Source: Draconibacterium mangrovi (GTDB lineage: Bacteria > Bacteroidota > Bacteroidia > Bacteroidales > Prolixibacteraceae). From it: a stretch of DNA of 64,000 bases. Of this stretch, positions 53,129 through 62,325 are shown piece by piece. The stretch's first letter is position 1. Each line of letters starts with the position of its first letter. Both the position numbers and the translations under genes were made by a program. The stretch spans positions 62,001 through 126,000 of the forward strand of contig NZ_JAAAGB010000005.1 of assembly GCF_010586825.1 (NCBI RefSeq), given 5' to 3'. Below the pieces are notes generated by a model. The model did not search any database. It was given only the letters and a program-made list of their open reading frames with translations, and was not told where the DNA came from.

Positions 53129-54103
53129 ATGAAAACAAATTACACCCTGCTTGTTGGCCTCATCGTTCTGGTACTCACCAACTGTACTAATCCAAAACAA
53201 ACGCAAGATAAAGCTGTGCCCGAATCCACTAAAAAACCTACCCTTTACGGTAACTACGTAAACGATACTTATGCCATACGCCACGAGGGATACGACTGGG
53301 TGGCGGTAAGGGTAAAAGAAGGTGCTGATAATTCCATTTATGTATCGGTGCGTTCGCGTGCCGATAAAAATAACCCAACTTGCTCGTTTGATGCACGGGC
53401 TTTTAAAACCGATGATAACACCTACGAATCGGTGAACCACGGCAAGGCCATTGTTTACTCCTTTTCCAACGATTCGTTAACCATTTCCACTAAAAACGAG
53501 GCCGACGAAAACATGCTTTACTTCTTTTGCTCAGGTGGAGCCACGTTTGCCGGAAGCTACACAAAAATTGATGAGCCGCTCGATACCAACCAGGTTGATA
53601 AAACCTCGTTTATTAAGGTTTTACGTTTACAGGATGTTGGGTTTACGGTTTCCTCTATCCGAAATAACAAGGCAAACACCTTTACCGTAAGCACTTTTGG
53701 CCTGCCACACGACTACAACGAAACCTTTGAAATTACAGGTTCGCGGGTAACAGATGCCGAGGTGGAAGACCTGAATGCCGACGGATCGCCCGAATTATTT
53801 GTGTATACCCAATCGGATGGCAGCGGGAGTTACGGCAATGTTTATGCTTTTTCGGTGAATAATTTAAAGTCGATGAGCCAAGTGAATTTTCCACCGGTAG
53901 CCGAAAACACTGAGCTAAACAAAGGTTATATGGGGCACGATGCGTTTGCCGTGGTTGAGAATCGCCTGGTGCAACGTTTTCCGGTATATAACGATGGCGA
54001 CAGCAACGCCAATCCAACCGGCGGTATACGGCAAATAAGCTACAAACTTACCGAAGGAGAAGCCATGCGCCAGCTGAAAGTTGATAGGGTTAGTGAGTAT
54101 TGA
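53129..54103 (+). CDS. lipoprotein with PliI-type lysozyme inhibitor domain
   Basis: 324 residues. Signal peptide MKTNYTLLVGLIVLVLTNC ends in a lipobox-like Cys. The N-terminal half (about 35-170) is a small beta domain with a Cys pair. The C-terminal half carries the pattern of PliI, periplasmic inhibitors of invertebrate-type lysozyme: VEDLNADGSPELFVYTQSDG, GSYGNVYAFSVNN, GYMGHDAFAVVENRLVQRFP and GGIRQISYKL. That would protect peptidoglycan from animal lysozymes. Start set at the signal peptide; the frame is open 45 codons earlier. Confidence 0.8.
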   Translation: MKTNYTLLVGLIVLVLTNCTNPKQTQDKAVPESTKKPTLYGNYVNDTYAIRHEGYDWVAVRVKEGADNSIYVSVRSRADKNNPTCSFDARAFKTDDNTYESVNHGKAIVYSFSNDSLTISTKNEADENMLYFFCSGGATFAGSYTKIDEPLDTNQVDKTSFIKVLRLQDVGFTVSSIRNNKANTFTVSTFGLPHDYNETFEITGSRVTDAEVEDLNADGSPELFVYTQSDGSGSYGNVYAFSVNNLKSMSQVNFPPVAENTELNKGYMGHDAFAVVENRLVQRFPVYNDGDSNANPTGGIRQISYKLTEGEAMRQLKVDRVSEY

Positions 54104-54104
54104 A

Positions 54105-54152
54105 TTAGTTATTGAGTGAATAAGTTATTGAGTAAATTAGTTATTGAGTGAA
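54105..54152. repeat. 16-bp tandem repeat, three units
   Basis: ttagttattgagtgaa, taagttattgagtaaa, ttagttattgagtgaa, immediately after the PliI-type gene. Confidence 0.85.
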
Positions 54153-54280
54153 TACGGAAAAGTTTAGTGTTACCTGATAACTGCTTCCCAAACCTCAGCA
54201 CTTAAATTGTATGACGGAGTGGGGCTTGAATTTAAAATTGCCAAATGCTAAACAGTTATATGGCCAAGCGCCCAATAACT

Positions 54281-54735
54281 GTAACTTGCAGCTAGCAACT
54301 GGTAGCTTCCTTCATCCTTTGAAACACCTTTTTGCACCGTGGCTTTAGCCCGGTGTAATTTTGAGACCACAAGAACGGCTTTAGCCATTAATTTTCTCAT
54401 TAAAGGCTAAAGCCTAAAATGCTATTTACTCCTATATCACCGCCCTGAAGGACGGTGCAAAAAAATCTGTCAGCACGCGAATCCTTACACGAGGAAAAGA
54501 TTGCTTCTCCGCCAGCTGGCGGATCGCAACGACGTTGTTTGTTGTGGGGACCCGGCAGCGGACAATGACTTATTCATCCTGTTATGAATTACTTCTGTCC
54601 GCTGCCCTGCTCCTGTATATACCGCGTCATTGCGATGCCGATGAGTTTTACGATTCGGGAGAAGCAATCTCTGGCAGCCGGCAACCAGCGGCTCGCAGCC
54701 TTAATTCATCCTTCATCCTTAATCGATAATCCTTA
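54281..54735. repeat. repeat-filled spacer before the sigma factor gene
   Basis: Contains a REP-like element (54329-54466), CTCCGCCAGCTGGCGGA (54508-54524), a GGCAGCGGACA (54554-54564)/TGTCCGCTGCC (54596-54606) hairpin, the tcattgcgatgccgatgagt...gaagcaatctct element (54626-54673) and a short heptamer tract (54690-54735). The short open frames here are not credible genes. Confidence 0.75.
54329..54466. repeat. 138-bp REP-like/MITE-like element with inverted ends
   Basis: TTTTTGCACCGT at the left end (54329-54340) and ACGGTGCAAAAA at the right (54453 onward) are inverted copies extending with mismatches to about 26 bases. Inside are GGCTTTAGCC and GGCTAAAGCC palindromes. No transposase gene is present. 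Confidence 0.6.
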
Positions 54736-54736
54736 C

Positions 54737-55597
54737 TTAGCCCAGATATGTTTTCAATAAATTACTTCGTGATGATTTTTGTAAGCGTCGGATAGCCTTT
54801 TCTTTTATCTGCCGCACCCTTTCGCGGGTCAATCCAAATCGTTCTCCGATTTCTTCCAGTGTCATTTCCCGGCAACCGAGACCGAAATACAGTCTGATAA
54901 TGTCGTTCTCGCGTTCTACCAATGTTTCTAATGCACGGTGTACCTCTTTTTGCAGTGATTCCGTCATCAGCTCACGGTCGGCGTTTGGTGAATCTTTATT
55001 TACCAAAACATCCAAAAGACTATTTTCTTCGCTATACGCGAAGGGGGCGTCAACAGAAACATGTCTTCCTGATACCCTGAGCGTAGCGGCAACTTTTTCG
55101 GCAGGTAACTCCAGTATTTCTGCTAATTCTTCCGGCGATGGCTTCCGTTCATGTTCTTGCTCAAATTTTGCGATTGTCCTGTTAATTTTATGCAACGAAC
55201 CTACCTGATTTAATGGCAAACGGACAATACGTGATTGTTCGGCAATTGCCTGAAGAATTGATTGCCGAATCCACCACACTGCATAGGAAATAAATTTAAA
55301 CCCACGTGTTTCATCAAACTTCTGACCTGCTTTAATCAATCCAAGGTTTCCTTCGTTTATCAGATCGGGTAGGCTCAATCCCTGATTTTGGTACTGCTTT
55401 GCCACCGATACAACAAAACGCAAGTTAGCTCTGGTTAATTTTTCCAAAGCATCGTGGTCGCCTTTTTTAATTCGTTGTGCTAATTCAACTTCTTCCTCAA
55501 CCGTAATAAGTTGTTCCTTGCCAAGTTCCTGCAAATACTTGTCTAACGAAGCACTTTCACGGTTAGTAATAGTCGTTGTAATCTTTAACTGTCTCAT
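54737..55597 (-). CDS. rpoD: RNA polymerase sigma factor, RpoD/SigA family
   Basis: 286 residues, the short primary-sigma form of Bacteroidota. Regions visible in order: 1.2 ([20 protein letters not shown]), 2.1-2.4 ([56 protein letters not shown]), 3 and 4.2 with the helix-turn-helix [20 protein letters not shown]. It would read TTTG/TAnnTTTG promoters. Some positions, such as the region 3 linker and [12 protein letters not shown], look divergent from what I remember of the usual sequence, so a second paralog elsewhere is possible. It is monocistronic amid repeats. Confidence 0.88.
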   Translation of the reverse strand: MRQLKITTTITNRESASLDKYLQELGKEQLITVEEEVELAQRIKKGDHDALEKLTRANLRFVVSVAKQYQNQGLSLPDLINEGNLGLIKAGQKFDETRGFKFISYAVWWIRQSILQAIAEQSRIVRLPLNQVGSLHKINRTIAKFEQEHERKPSPEELAEILELPAEKVAATLRVSGRHVSVDAPFAYSEENSLLDVLVNKDSPNADRELMTESLQKEVHRALETLVERENDIIRLYFGLGCREMTLEEIGERFGLTRERVRQIKEKAIRRLQKSSRSNLLKTYLG

Positions 55598-56072
55598 AGT
55601 TTTCCTAAAAAAGCATGCAATAGTACACCGGGAAAGCCGAACCGATTAACCACCTCTCTCTGGTTTTTAAACCAGGTCCGTACAGGTATTGACTACGCAC
55701 TCGCACAGCAACATGCATATTATATACTTTTGTAACAAAGCCTGTATGCTATACTTAAAAAGTATGCATTAATATCTCTCCTGCGATCAGTGACTCCGAT
55801 TTTTGGTGGTAAGGTGGTCCGATTTTTCCACAGCTACTACTACGAAAGAAATACAGGCTTTGTTGCAATGCGCATTGTAAGATTTTAAGCTAATCCTCTG
55901 GATTAAACCAAACGCGGTACCCCCTCCTGGATCCCCTTTGTCGGCCAACACACAAGCCTTACCCTGACATTTCCTCCGTCGGCTGACGGAGAAACAAAGC
56001 GGAATATCTGATTTGTGGAGGGGAAATGAAAACAGCAAAAATTAGCCGGAGTATTTTGATCAGGATAACTTT
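55598..56072. other. spacer upstream of the sigma factor gene
   Basis: No gene recognised. 55746-55769 has an imperfect palindrome ATGCTATACTTAAAAAGTAT continuing GCAT. 55969-55988 has CTCCGTC-GGCT-GACGGAG, a perfect hairpin, followed by acaaagcggaatatctgatt and a ggaggggaaatgaaaa stretch that also occur near 50.48-50.52 kb. No -7/-33 promoter pair was found for the sigma gene. Confidence 0.45.
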
Positions 56073-56744
56073 TTATTTTCGTTTTGTTGGCAGATAATAC
56101 CCCAAATTTATCCCAACATTAAAACCTCTGAAGTTTCCGGAATAGGCTATGTTGTAATCCACATACGGAGCTACAATAAACTTATTGAAATACGTGTTTA
56201 ACTCCATTCCCAGGGCAAAACAGGTAGCTCCATCGTACCCGTCGGGATGTTCCGGACTTACAACATTCGAAAACTGTTTAAACCGAAGAAAACTTACATA
56301 TGGAGAGATTTCGATATTGTTGTGCGTGGGAATATGATAGGCAATATGTTCGCTGGAGAGAAGCATTGTAAGCCCAAAAAATACAAAGGTCCAAAATTCT
56401 GTTCCAATATCATCCTCTTCATCAGCTAAAACCCCCATGCCCAGCATCCATAAAGGTAAACCTATCGTTCCGATACCCCATTGTGAATGGTCTTCCCCGA
56501 TCAAAAAACCTGAATCGAAGCTGAATCGTTCTCCCAAAAACATGCGCATTTTTATCCCCCCTGATAAACTTGAATTGTAAGGATTGTTTGCTGAAAGGTA
56601 GCCTGTTGACACAAAAATGCTGAAATCGCGCTTGCTGTGCAGCATCGCCGGTTCAGAAGGCGTATTTGAAAAAATGCCATCCTGAGCAGATAGAAACAAG
56701 GGAAGAACAGAAACTATAAGCACTATGTATAGTAACTTTTTCAT
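56073..56744 (-). CDS. outer-membrane-barrel-like protein of unknown function (223 residues)
   Basis: Cleavable signal peptide ending FLSAQ, then alternating strands (FSIFVSTGYLSANNP; IKMRMFLGERFSFDSGFLIG; NIEISPYVSFLRFKQ; FRGFNVGINLGYYL) consistent with a small beta barrel. Cys178 is single. There are two more hydrophobic stretches in the middle (LPLWMLGMGVL, FWTFVFFGLTMLL) that look helical, which is unusual for a barrel. No family named. Confidence 0.72.
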   Translation of the reverse strand: MKKLLYIVLIVSVLPLFLSAQDGIFSNTPSEPAMLHSKRDFSIFVSTGYLSANNPYNSSLSGGIKMRMFLGERFSFDSGFLIGEDHSQWGIGTIGLPLWMLGMGVLADEEDDIGTEFWTFVFFGLTMLLSSEHIAYHIPTHNNIEISPYVSFLRFKQFSNVVSPEHPDGYDGATCFALGMELNTYFNKFIVAPYVDYNIAYSGNFRGFNVGINLGYYLPTKRK

Positions 56745-56840
56745 GTCGGTTTTTTGGTCTTCATAAAATTGTTTCAGTCATACACCAATCTGCAATGTCT
56801 GTTATTCTATACGATTTTGTGACGCTTGGGTTATGAAATC

Positions 56841-56870
56841 CTTTGCTGACGCCGATTTGTAAGTCGTGCC
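56841..56870. repeat. REP-like palindromic unit
   Basis: CTTTGCTGACGCCGATTTGT followed by AAGTCGTGCC, a diverged copy of the units at 48991 and 49584. Confidence 0.45.
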
Positions 56871-57028
56871 TTGTTCAGCACTCTGCTTACATGTTTTAAC
56901 CATCCTGTTGGTGAAAGCCTGTTTTTAATCCCCGATGGTATTTAAGATCGTTACCATCATTACCGGGAGAGGGGGAAAGTTTTTTGAATTGAAACGTATC
57001 CAGACAGAAGGCTGTACGGTATTGCCGT

Positions 57029-57397
57029 TTACTTCTTAAAAATAAAAAACACTGCTAAAATCAGGAAAACGAAACCCACAAAATGATTCCATTTGAATGA
57101 TTCTGTTCGGAAAATAAGAATGGTAAAAATGGTGAAAACAACAAGGGTTATCACTTCCTGTAATACCTTTAACTCGATCAAAGAAAACGGTCCGCCGTTG
57201 TCTTTAAATCCCAAACGGTTTGCCGGAACCTGAAAAAAATATTCAAACAAAGCAATTCCCCAGCTGATTAACACAATGCCAATCATACTAAGCTGACTAA
57301 ACCACTTCATTTCACTAAATTTCAAATGTCCATACCATGCTATCGTCATGAATGTATTCGACATTATCAGCATACCAATTGTAAAAAGACCTTTCAT
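57029..57397 (-). CDS. DUF486 (DMT superfamily) membrane protein
   Basis: 122 residues with four hydrophobic helices. LMSNTFMTIAWYGHLKF at the N-terminus, IALFEYFFQVPANRLGF and FSLIELKVLQEVITLVVF are the conserved blocks of DUF486, a family in the drug/metabolite transporter superfamily. Substrate unknown. It is followed and preceded by gene-free spacers; the protein is complete. Confidence 0.88.
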   Translation of the reverse strand: MKGLFTIGMLIMSNTFMTIAWYGHLKFSEMKWFSQLSMIGIVLISWGIALFEYFFQVPANRLGFKDNGGPFSLIELKVLQEVITLVVFTIFTILIFRTESFKWNHFVGFVFLILAVFFIFKK

Positions 57398-57962
57398 ATA
57401 CAGGATTGATAAAACGCAGCAAATCTATTAAATTCTTCAATCCATTATCGTTTGCGGTAGTGCAAATTTCTGCCAGGCTCTGATTTGTAATTGGTGCACT
57501 GTTTATCCGGCAACTAAATTGTTTCGGGCAGCCGTTATTTCATCAAAAAAGCCTTTTGTAATATTTGTCCGGAATGTTGTGTAAAAGCATTTGGAATTCA
57601 ATTACGTTACACCGCACCAAAAAGACCTAAGCTATTAATCATGGGTTATCTTTAGTACAAATAACCAGGATGGTTCTTTTTAATCCGGACACATCTATAC
57701 CGGCAGGATCGTGGATCTTTTGGGGAATTTGATTCGCCTTGTCGATAACTGGAGCTTTTGTGGGTGTAAAAACCGGGCAACGTTGAAGTATGCGGGTAGG
57801 TATTTTATCATTCCTTCAGCAATAACAATCCAAGGCTTAGATAACCTTTACTCCGTAAAACCGTAATAGCCTGAGAGCTTATTTACACCGTTCGTATTGT
57901 TTGGTTTTTTAGCGTATGTGAGGGAAAACGAACTGATTTCAACTAACCTTTAGATTTCAACA
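57398..57962. other. 565-base space without a recognisable gene
   Basis: A few short open frames have no family resemblance. I see no tRNA, array or clear promoter. No module of the dispersed repeats was recognised here. Confidence 0.5.
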
Positions 57963-58415
57963 ATGAAAAAAATTCTGGTAGTGATAGTTTTGGGCCTGAT
58001 GTCGTTAAGCGTGCAGGGGCAGTGGTATACAAGGTCGTATGGTGTCGAGGATATCAACGATCTAAGCAAGGCACAGTTAAACTATGCCTTACAACGGGCT
58101 CAGGCCAATGTAAAAGCCGGGAAAATACTTACCTGGTCGGGCGTTGGGGCGTTTTCTGCAGGACTGGTTATTGTCGCTATTAGTTTAGATGATTTCTGGG
58201 AATTCTGGGACGATGATAATCAGAATCAGTTTGTGTTTGGCAGCACACTTATGCTTTTGGGAATGGCCTCAACTGCTGTTGGTGTTCCCTTTTGGATTGC
58301 CGGTGCTTCGCGTAAAAAGCAGGTGGAAATTGCCTTGCTTCGGTTTAATTCATCGGCGTATACCGGTTTCAAACAACCCGATCAGTTTGGACTCAGTTTT
58401 ACAATCAGTTTTTGA
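57963..58415 (+). CDS. secreted/membrane protein of unknown function (150 residues)
   Basis: Signal peptide ending VQGQ, then a short helical part (LSKAQLNYALQRAQANVKAG) and two hydrophobic helices (about residues 58-76 and 92-114), ending in a strand-like tail GLSFTISF. Similar small proteins occur across Bacteroidota but have no assigned function. It converges with the desuccinylase-like gene. Confidence 0.72.
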   Translation: MKKILVVIVLGLMSLSVQGQWYTRSYGVEDINDLSKAQLNYALQRAQANVKAGKILTWSGVGAFSAGLVIVAISLDDFWEFWDDDNQNQFVFGSTLMLLGMASTAVGVPFWIAGASRKKQVEIALLRFNSSAYTGFKQPDQFGLSFTISF

Positions 58416-58471
58416 CCGCCGGGCAGGAATTGCCGGGGTTTTCCTGCTCGATCATTCCGGCATTTTTTAGC

Positions 58472-59596
58472 CTACTTCCTTTCAAACGTTTCCCGAACCT
58501 CGGCTACCCGGCCTACAACCTGGCCTTTTTTTATTGCAGGAGTAGCAATGGTTACAATAACTATTCCCGAAATTGGTGTAAAATATTCTTCCACAACTTT
58601 CCCCCAATAGTCGGTGGTGTAACCAAACTTGGTCCCTTTAATTACATATTGCCCGCGGTCGGTTAAGGGATAAAAAATACCATCATAATTACAGGTCATG
58701 GCCTGTTCGTTTTCCAGGTAAACAGGGTGCTCATTCGTGTAAGCTTCTCCTTCGAGCATGCCGGTTTTACGCATAACATTTAGCAGGTCGCTGGTAGCCA
58801 CTTCCAGTTCTTCGGCAGTAACAATCCCGCGGTCGCCCCATTCCAGGGTAATCGCCGAAGCTCCCTGTCGCAGTGCTTCAAAATCAGAAAACTCCGAAGC
58901 AGCAGTATCTGCTATCCACGTATAATCGAAAGGGAAGAGGTATTTGTTGCTCATGGCATGTGCCAGCTCGTATGATTTTTTATCCATCTCCGGATCGGGG
59001 CAATTGTAGTAAAAATACAGGTAATCGATAATACGTTCGTTAAACTCACCTCCGTGTAAATCAATATAATAATCGCTTTTAGGCAGCACCTCGGAGGTAA
59101 TGGTGTAGGTCATTCTTTCGGTAAGAGTGCCCTCTTTTTTCCCGGGAAATGAACGGTTCATGTTTTTATGATCTACCGGATTATTGTAAACCATTTTTTC
59201 TTTGAACGAAAGTGTATTGGCTACGTGAATAAGCACCAGCGTTCCTGATAGCTCATTTGGTTGCACCAGCGATTTCAACCGTTGCAGGGCAATTATCGGT
59301 ACGTATTCGGTACCATGCAATCCTGCTAACAGCGTGAGCACCGGTCCCGGTTTAGTTCCGCAAATTATGCTTACAGGGATAGTTGTTCCCTGGTCCACAC
59401 CGCTGTCGACCACTAAATTCCCCGAAACAATTTCTCCGGGAACAGCTTTTAATGTGCCAATGCTTAGTGCTTCACTGCTTTGTGCATAAAGAACTATGGG
59501 CAAACTATACAGAAGAAGTACCAGCAGAAAGATTCTGAATACGGATACGCGTTGATGTACTGGCGGGATTGGGCCGGCGAAAGGTAAAGATTTCAT
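58472..59596 (-). CDS. succinylglutamate desuccinylase/aspartoacylase family protein, exported
   Basis: 374 residues with an N-terminal signal segment (IFLLVLLLYSLPIVLYAQ). The M14-like zinc hydrolase blocks are present: GLHGTE (His and Glu ligands), the DHKNMNRSFPG segment and DLHGG (third ligand and neighbour), followed by a C-terminal beta-barrel domain. The family removes acyl groups from amino acids, or acts as a carboxypeptidase; the exported location suggests scavenging of acylated amino acids or peptides. The substrate is not known. Confidence 0.84.
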   Translation of the reverse strand: MKSLPFAGPIPPVHQRVSVFRIFLLVLLLYSLPIVLYAQSSEALSIGTLKAVPGEIVSGNLVVDSGVDQGTTIPVSIICGTKPGPVLTLLAGLHGTEYVPIIALQRLKSLVQPNELSGTLVLIHVANTLSFKEKMVYNNPVDHKNMNRSFPGKKEGTLTERMTYTITSEVLPKSDYYIDLHGGEFNERIIDYLYFYYNCPDPEMDKKSYELAHAMSNKYLFPFDYTWIADTAASEFSDFEALRQGASAITLEWGDRGIVTAEELEVATSDLLNVMRKTGMLEGEAYTNEHPVYLENEQAMTCNYDGIFYPLTDRGQYVIKGTKFGYTTDYWGKVVEEYFTPISGIVIVTIATPAIKKGQVVGRVAEVRETFERK

Positions 59597-59866
59597 GATT
59601 TTTCATTTTGGTTGTTATGGTATACGCTTTTTCAGAACTGAAAGTTGACGTTGCACAATAAATGAGCACGGTAACGGCTGCACGGATTTGTTTTCTGTTC
59701 TCCTCACTACTAACCGGCAACAATAATCCTTCGATGCCTGCGATGCTATTGGTATCCTTTTAAAGATTCTAACGTATAGACGGTTATGTTAATGGAGCTT
59801 TCGTCCTGATCCGCGATATGCCTGATCTCATCTGTTTAATTTTAAGTTTCACCAAATAAAAAGAAC

Positions 59867-60778
59867 ATGAAAAAACTTGTTTGCCTTTTACTGGTGCTTG
59901 TATGGGGCACCTGCGCCTTTGCGCAAACCAAAAACGGAACAGTGTATTCGGAACATGAATACATTAACAAAACACGCGAAATGTGGAAAGCCTTTCAGGA
60001 TGGCGATGCCGCAGCCTTTCAAAGTTTTTTTGCCGACAGTGTTTTTCGCTCAATGAACGGGACCTGGGACAAAGTATCAAGCGCAGTGTTTAAAAATGCT
60101 ACCGAATCGTGGAGCAAAGCTTACGAAAATCTGGAAGTAAAAGATGACAAACCTGCGTATCCGGATGCCATCGATTACGGAGAAGGAGGAACATGGGTGC
60201 AGGATTGGTTGTTGTTTACCGGCACACACATTGAAAGCGGAATTAATATAGCCATACCGTATCACAACCTCTACAAATTTAACGACAACGGAAAAATTAC
60301 ACATATTGGTTTTTATTTCCCAACCGCTACATTCGACGCCATTCGCAAAAGCGGTACCACCTCCGAAAACGGTGAAGTGTATGATAATCATCCATACATT
60401 ACAACGGTACGAAAGGCAGTTAATGCCTACTGTAATAAAAACCTCGACGAACTGGTGGCGTTTTATACCGAAAATGCCCGGTTCAGCGATTTAACCATGC
60501 CGTGGAATGAATCATTTCCACTGGAAGATGCAAAAAAAGGCTGGATGGCTGATTTTGAAAAATACGATAAGATTACTGTGAAACAACAGGGTTATCCCGA
60601 CTGTATCCATTATAATAACGGAGATATGACCGTTGTTTATTCCTGGTGGACATGGTCGGCAGTAGATCCAGCTACCCAAAAGAAACTGGAGGTACCGGTA
60701 ATGATGTCGGATTATTTTAATAAAGATGGAAAAATTACCATGCAAAGTCTTTATATGAGTACCAGTAACCTTGAATAA
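59867..60778 (+). CDS. exported protein with two SnoaL/NTF2-like domains
   Basis: 303 residues; signal peptide ends CAFAQ. Two copies of an NTF2-like cone fold follow: residues about 30-165 (MWKAFQDGDAAAFQSFFADS ... HIGFYFP) and 175-300 (VNAYCNKNLDELVAFYTENA ... ITMQSLYMSTS). Such domains bind or transform small molecules, and the repeat suggests internal duplication. No catalytic assignment is possible. It has its own terminator. Confidence 0.8.
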   Translation: MKKLVCLLLVLVWGTCAFAQTKNGTVYSEHEYINKTREMWKAFQDGDAAAFQSFFADSVFRSMNGTWDKVSSAVFKNATESWSKAYENLEVKDDKPAYPDAIDYGEGGTWVQDWLLFTGTHIESGINIAIPYHNLYKFNDNGKITHIGFYFPTATFDAIRKSGTTSENGEVYDNHPYITTVRKAVNAYCNKNLDELVAFYTENARFSDLTMPWNESFPLEDAKKGWMADFEKYDKITVKQQGYPDCIHYNNGDMTVVYSWWTWSAVDPATQKKLEVPVMMSDYFNKDGKITMQSLYMSTSNLE

Positions 60779-60816
60779 GAAATACCTTACTACTTATTGA
60801 AATACTTTTTTTTAAG

Positions 60817-60847
60817 AAAGGACCGTCCGTTTTGGATGGTCTTTTTT
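60817..60847 (+). terminator. terminator of the SnoaL-like gene
   Basis: GACCGTCC (60821-60828) pairs with GGATGGTC (60834-60841) with one wobble; A residues precede and T residues follow. Confidence 0.72.
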
Positions 60848-60929
60848 AATCCCTTCCGCGCTACCGAAACTTCGGGACATTGCGTGGTCTTTTGGATTGT
60901 TTTGGTGGTTTCTCCTCTGCAATGGCAAT

Positions 60930-61055
60930 TTCAGGTTATATACCCGGTAGCGGACAATAACCTTATTCATTCCGGCATAATTCATTTCTGTCCACTGCCC
61001 TGATTATTATTCTATCGTGTCATTCGATCCGTCGGCTGACGGAGAAGCAATCTCA
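60930..61055. repeat. dispersed GCAGCGGACA hairpin and GAAGCAATCTC element
   Basis: GGTAGCGGACA (60946-60956) pairs with TGTCCACTGCC (60989-60999), then tgtcattcgatccgtcggct and gacggagaagcaatctc. Same modules as at 42.2 and 54.55 kb. Confidence 0.7.
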
Positions 61056-61071
61056 ATAATTATTGCAACAA

Positions 61072-61100
61072 AAAAGGCTTAACAAGTTGTCAAGCCTTTT
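61072..61100 (-). terminator. terminator of the lipoprotein gene at 61126
   Basis: AAAAGGCTT (61072-61080) and AAGCCTTTT (61092-61100) form a stem; read on the minus strand it is followed by a T-rich run. Confidence 0.75.
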
Positions 61101-61125
61101 GTATTGGGGTATAAAGATCCGGCTC

Positions 61126-61701
61126 TTACCGTTTGCCTTTTAGCATTGTAATGGTTCCTTCCCAGTAATGGTGCGAGTTGTTGTCTTCTGTACTGTTGTA
61201 ATCATCCGACCAACCTCCTCCTGTGGCTCCTTCGAAACGTCCGGATCCACCAACTATTTCAAACGGATCTCTCCAGTAGTTAACAACATAATCCGGGTGA
61301 TCTTCCAACGGCGGAGAAACTACAGCTCCTTCAACAGTGATAAACAGTGTATCACCGTTGTCGGCTAGAATGTAGGCGTAAGTATTGCCATAAAAGATTG
61401 AATCTCCACCAGCTGACGCGCCAAGAATACAAAAATCAAAATGGACGGTGGAAACTCCCACATGCGTTCCTTCGCCAACACCGTCGACGATAATATTTGC
61501 ATCGCATTTGTCTCCATTGGGCATATACGTTCCAAGGTAATGCGCTTTAAATGGAACAGTTACCATTTTTACGTCTCCATCTTTATCGGAGCCGTACTTA
61601 CCGCTTTTCAGGTCGGAGGTAACATCTTCATTAAAATCTGCACAAGCAAAACAAAGGCTGACGCAGAAAACCAGACACAGCAATTTTCTGAAATTTTTCA
61701 T
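61126..61701 (-). CDS. lipoprotein of unknown function (191 residues)
   Basis: Signal peptide with lipobox CFAC. The domain that follows is beta-rich and ends with a glycine-rich motif (FEIVGGSGRFEGATGGG) like that of small beta-barrel proteins of the allene-oxide-cyclase/dirigent type. That comparison is loose. Monocistronic with a terminator. Confidence 0.75.
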   Translation of the reverse strand: MKNFRKLLCLVFCVSLCFACADFNEDVTSDLKSGKYGSDKDGDVKMVTVPFKAHYLGTYMPNGDKCDANIIVDGVGEGTHVGVSTVHFDFCILGASAGGDSIFYGNTYAYILADNGDTLFITVEGAVVSPPLEDHPDYVVNYWRDPFEIVGGSGRFEGATGGGWSDDYNSTEDNNSHHYWEGTITMLKGKR

Positions 61702-62325
61702 AATTGGTAATTTTTGGTTAATAAAAAGTCTGGTTTTTCCACAACAGAAAATGGACGTAACTTTTCTTACGGATATTGCGGAATAAAAGTTATCCTATGT
61801 GTTTTGTAGGAAGGATATTGTTTGCAATGAAGTTTGGTCTTTAATCCTCTGTCCCGATCATCGCATCGGGAGGGATTAAAGGGTGATTGGACGTGATTGC
61901 TTTGGTCGTTCCTCCCTCGCAATTACATAAGCAGGTGGGGTAAGGCAGCAACGAACAATTAAATCTTTCATCCCGGCACGATTCACAAATGTCCGCTGCC
62001 TTGTACTTATTACATTGAATGTCATTCTATGGTGGAATACAAAAATGTTGGGAGGGTCTCAATAATCGTTGGTAGAAAAAAGAAGGGGAAAGCTCTATGG
62101 ACGCTTTTTGAAGATGATTGATAGTTTACAAACCCCTAAGCACAAAACCAATCATAAATACAGAAGTCGCTTTCCCCTGTATCATCTTTACCAAGAGTCA
62201 TACCAAAGCTGAATGAGGTCTGACCTTTAGATGTTTAACAAAATATTATATTTTCAACCTTTCTCAATTTGGGAATTATTTCCTCATTTGAGTCCATTTC
62301 CAGGTGAAGGGAAGTACGTGTGGAA
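61702..62325. repeat. 624-base gene-free space with dispersed modules
   Basis: 61911-61926 has cgttcctccctcgcaatt, and 61944-62000 has a diverged GGCAGC...GAACA / TGTCCGCTGCC hairpin around tcccggcacgattcac. The rest, 62001-62325, shows no feature I recognise; a chance stem cannot be excluded. Confidence 0.6.

Noticed and set aside
55787-56038. 83-codon minus-strand open frame before the sigma factor gene, possible transposase remnant
   Set aside because: It overlaps dispersed palindromes, has no signal peptide or domain, and I could not match it to an insertion sequence.
57398-57962. Possible small protein on the minus strand beginning MIKYLPAYFNVARFLHPQ
   Set aside because: The frame stops after about 38 codons and nothing supports translation.
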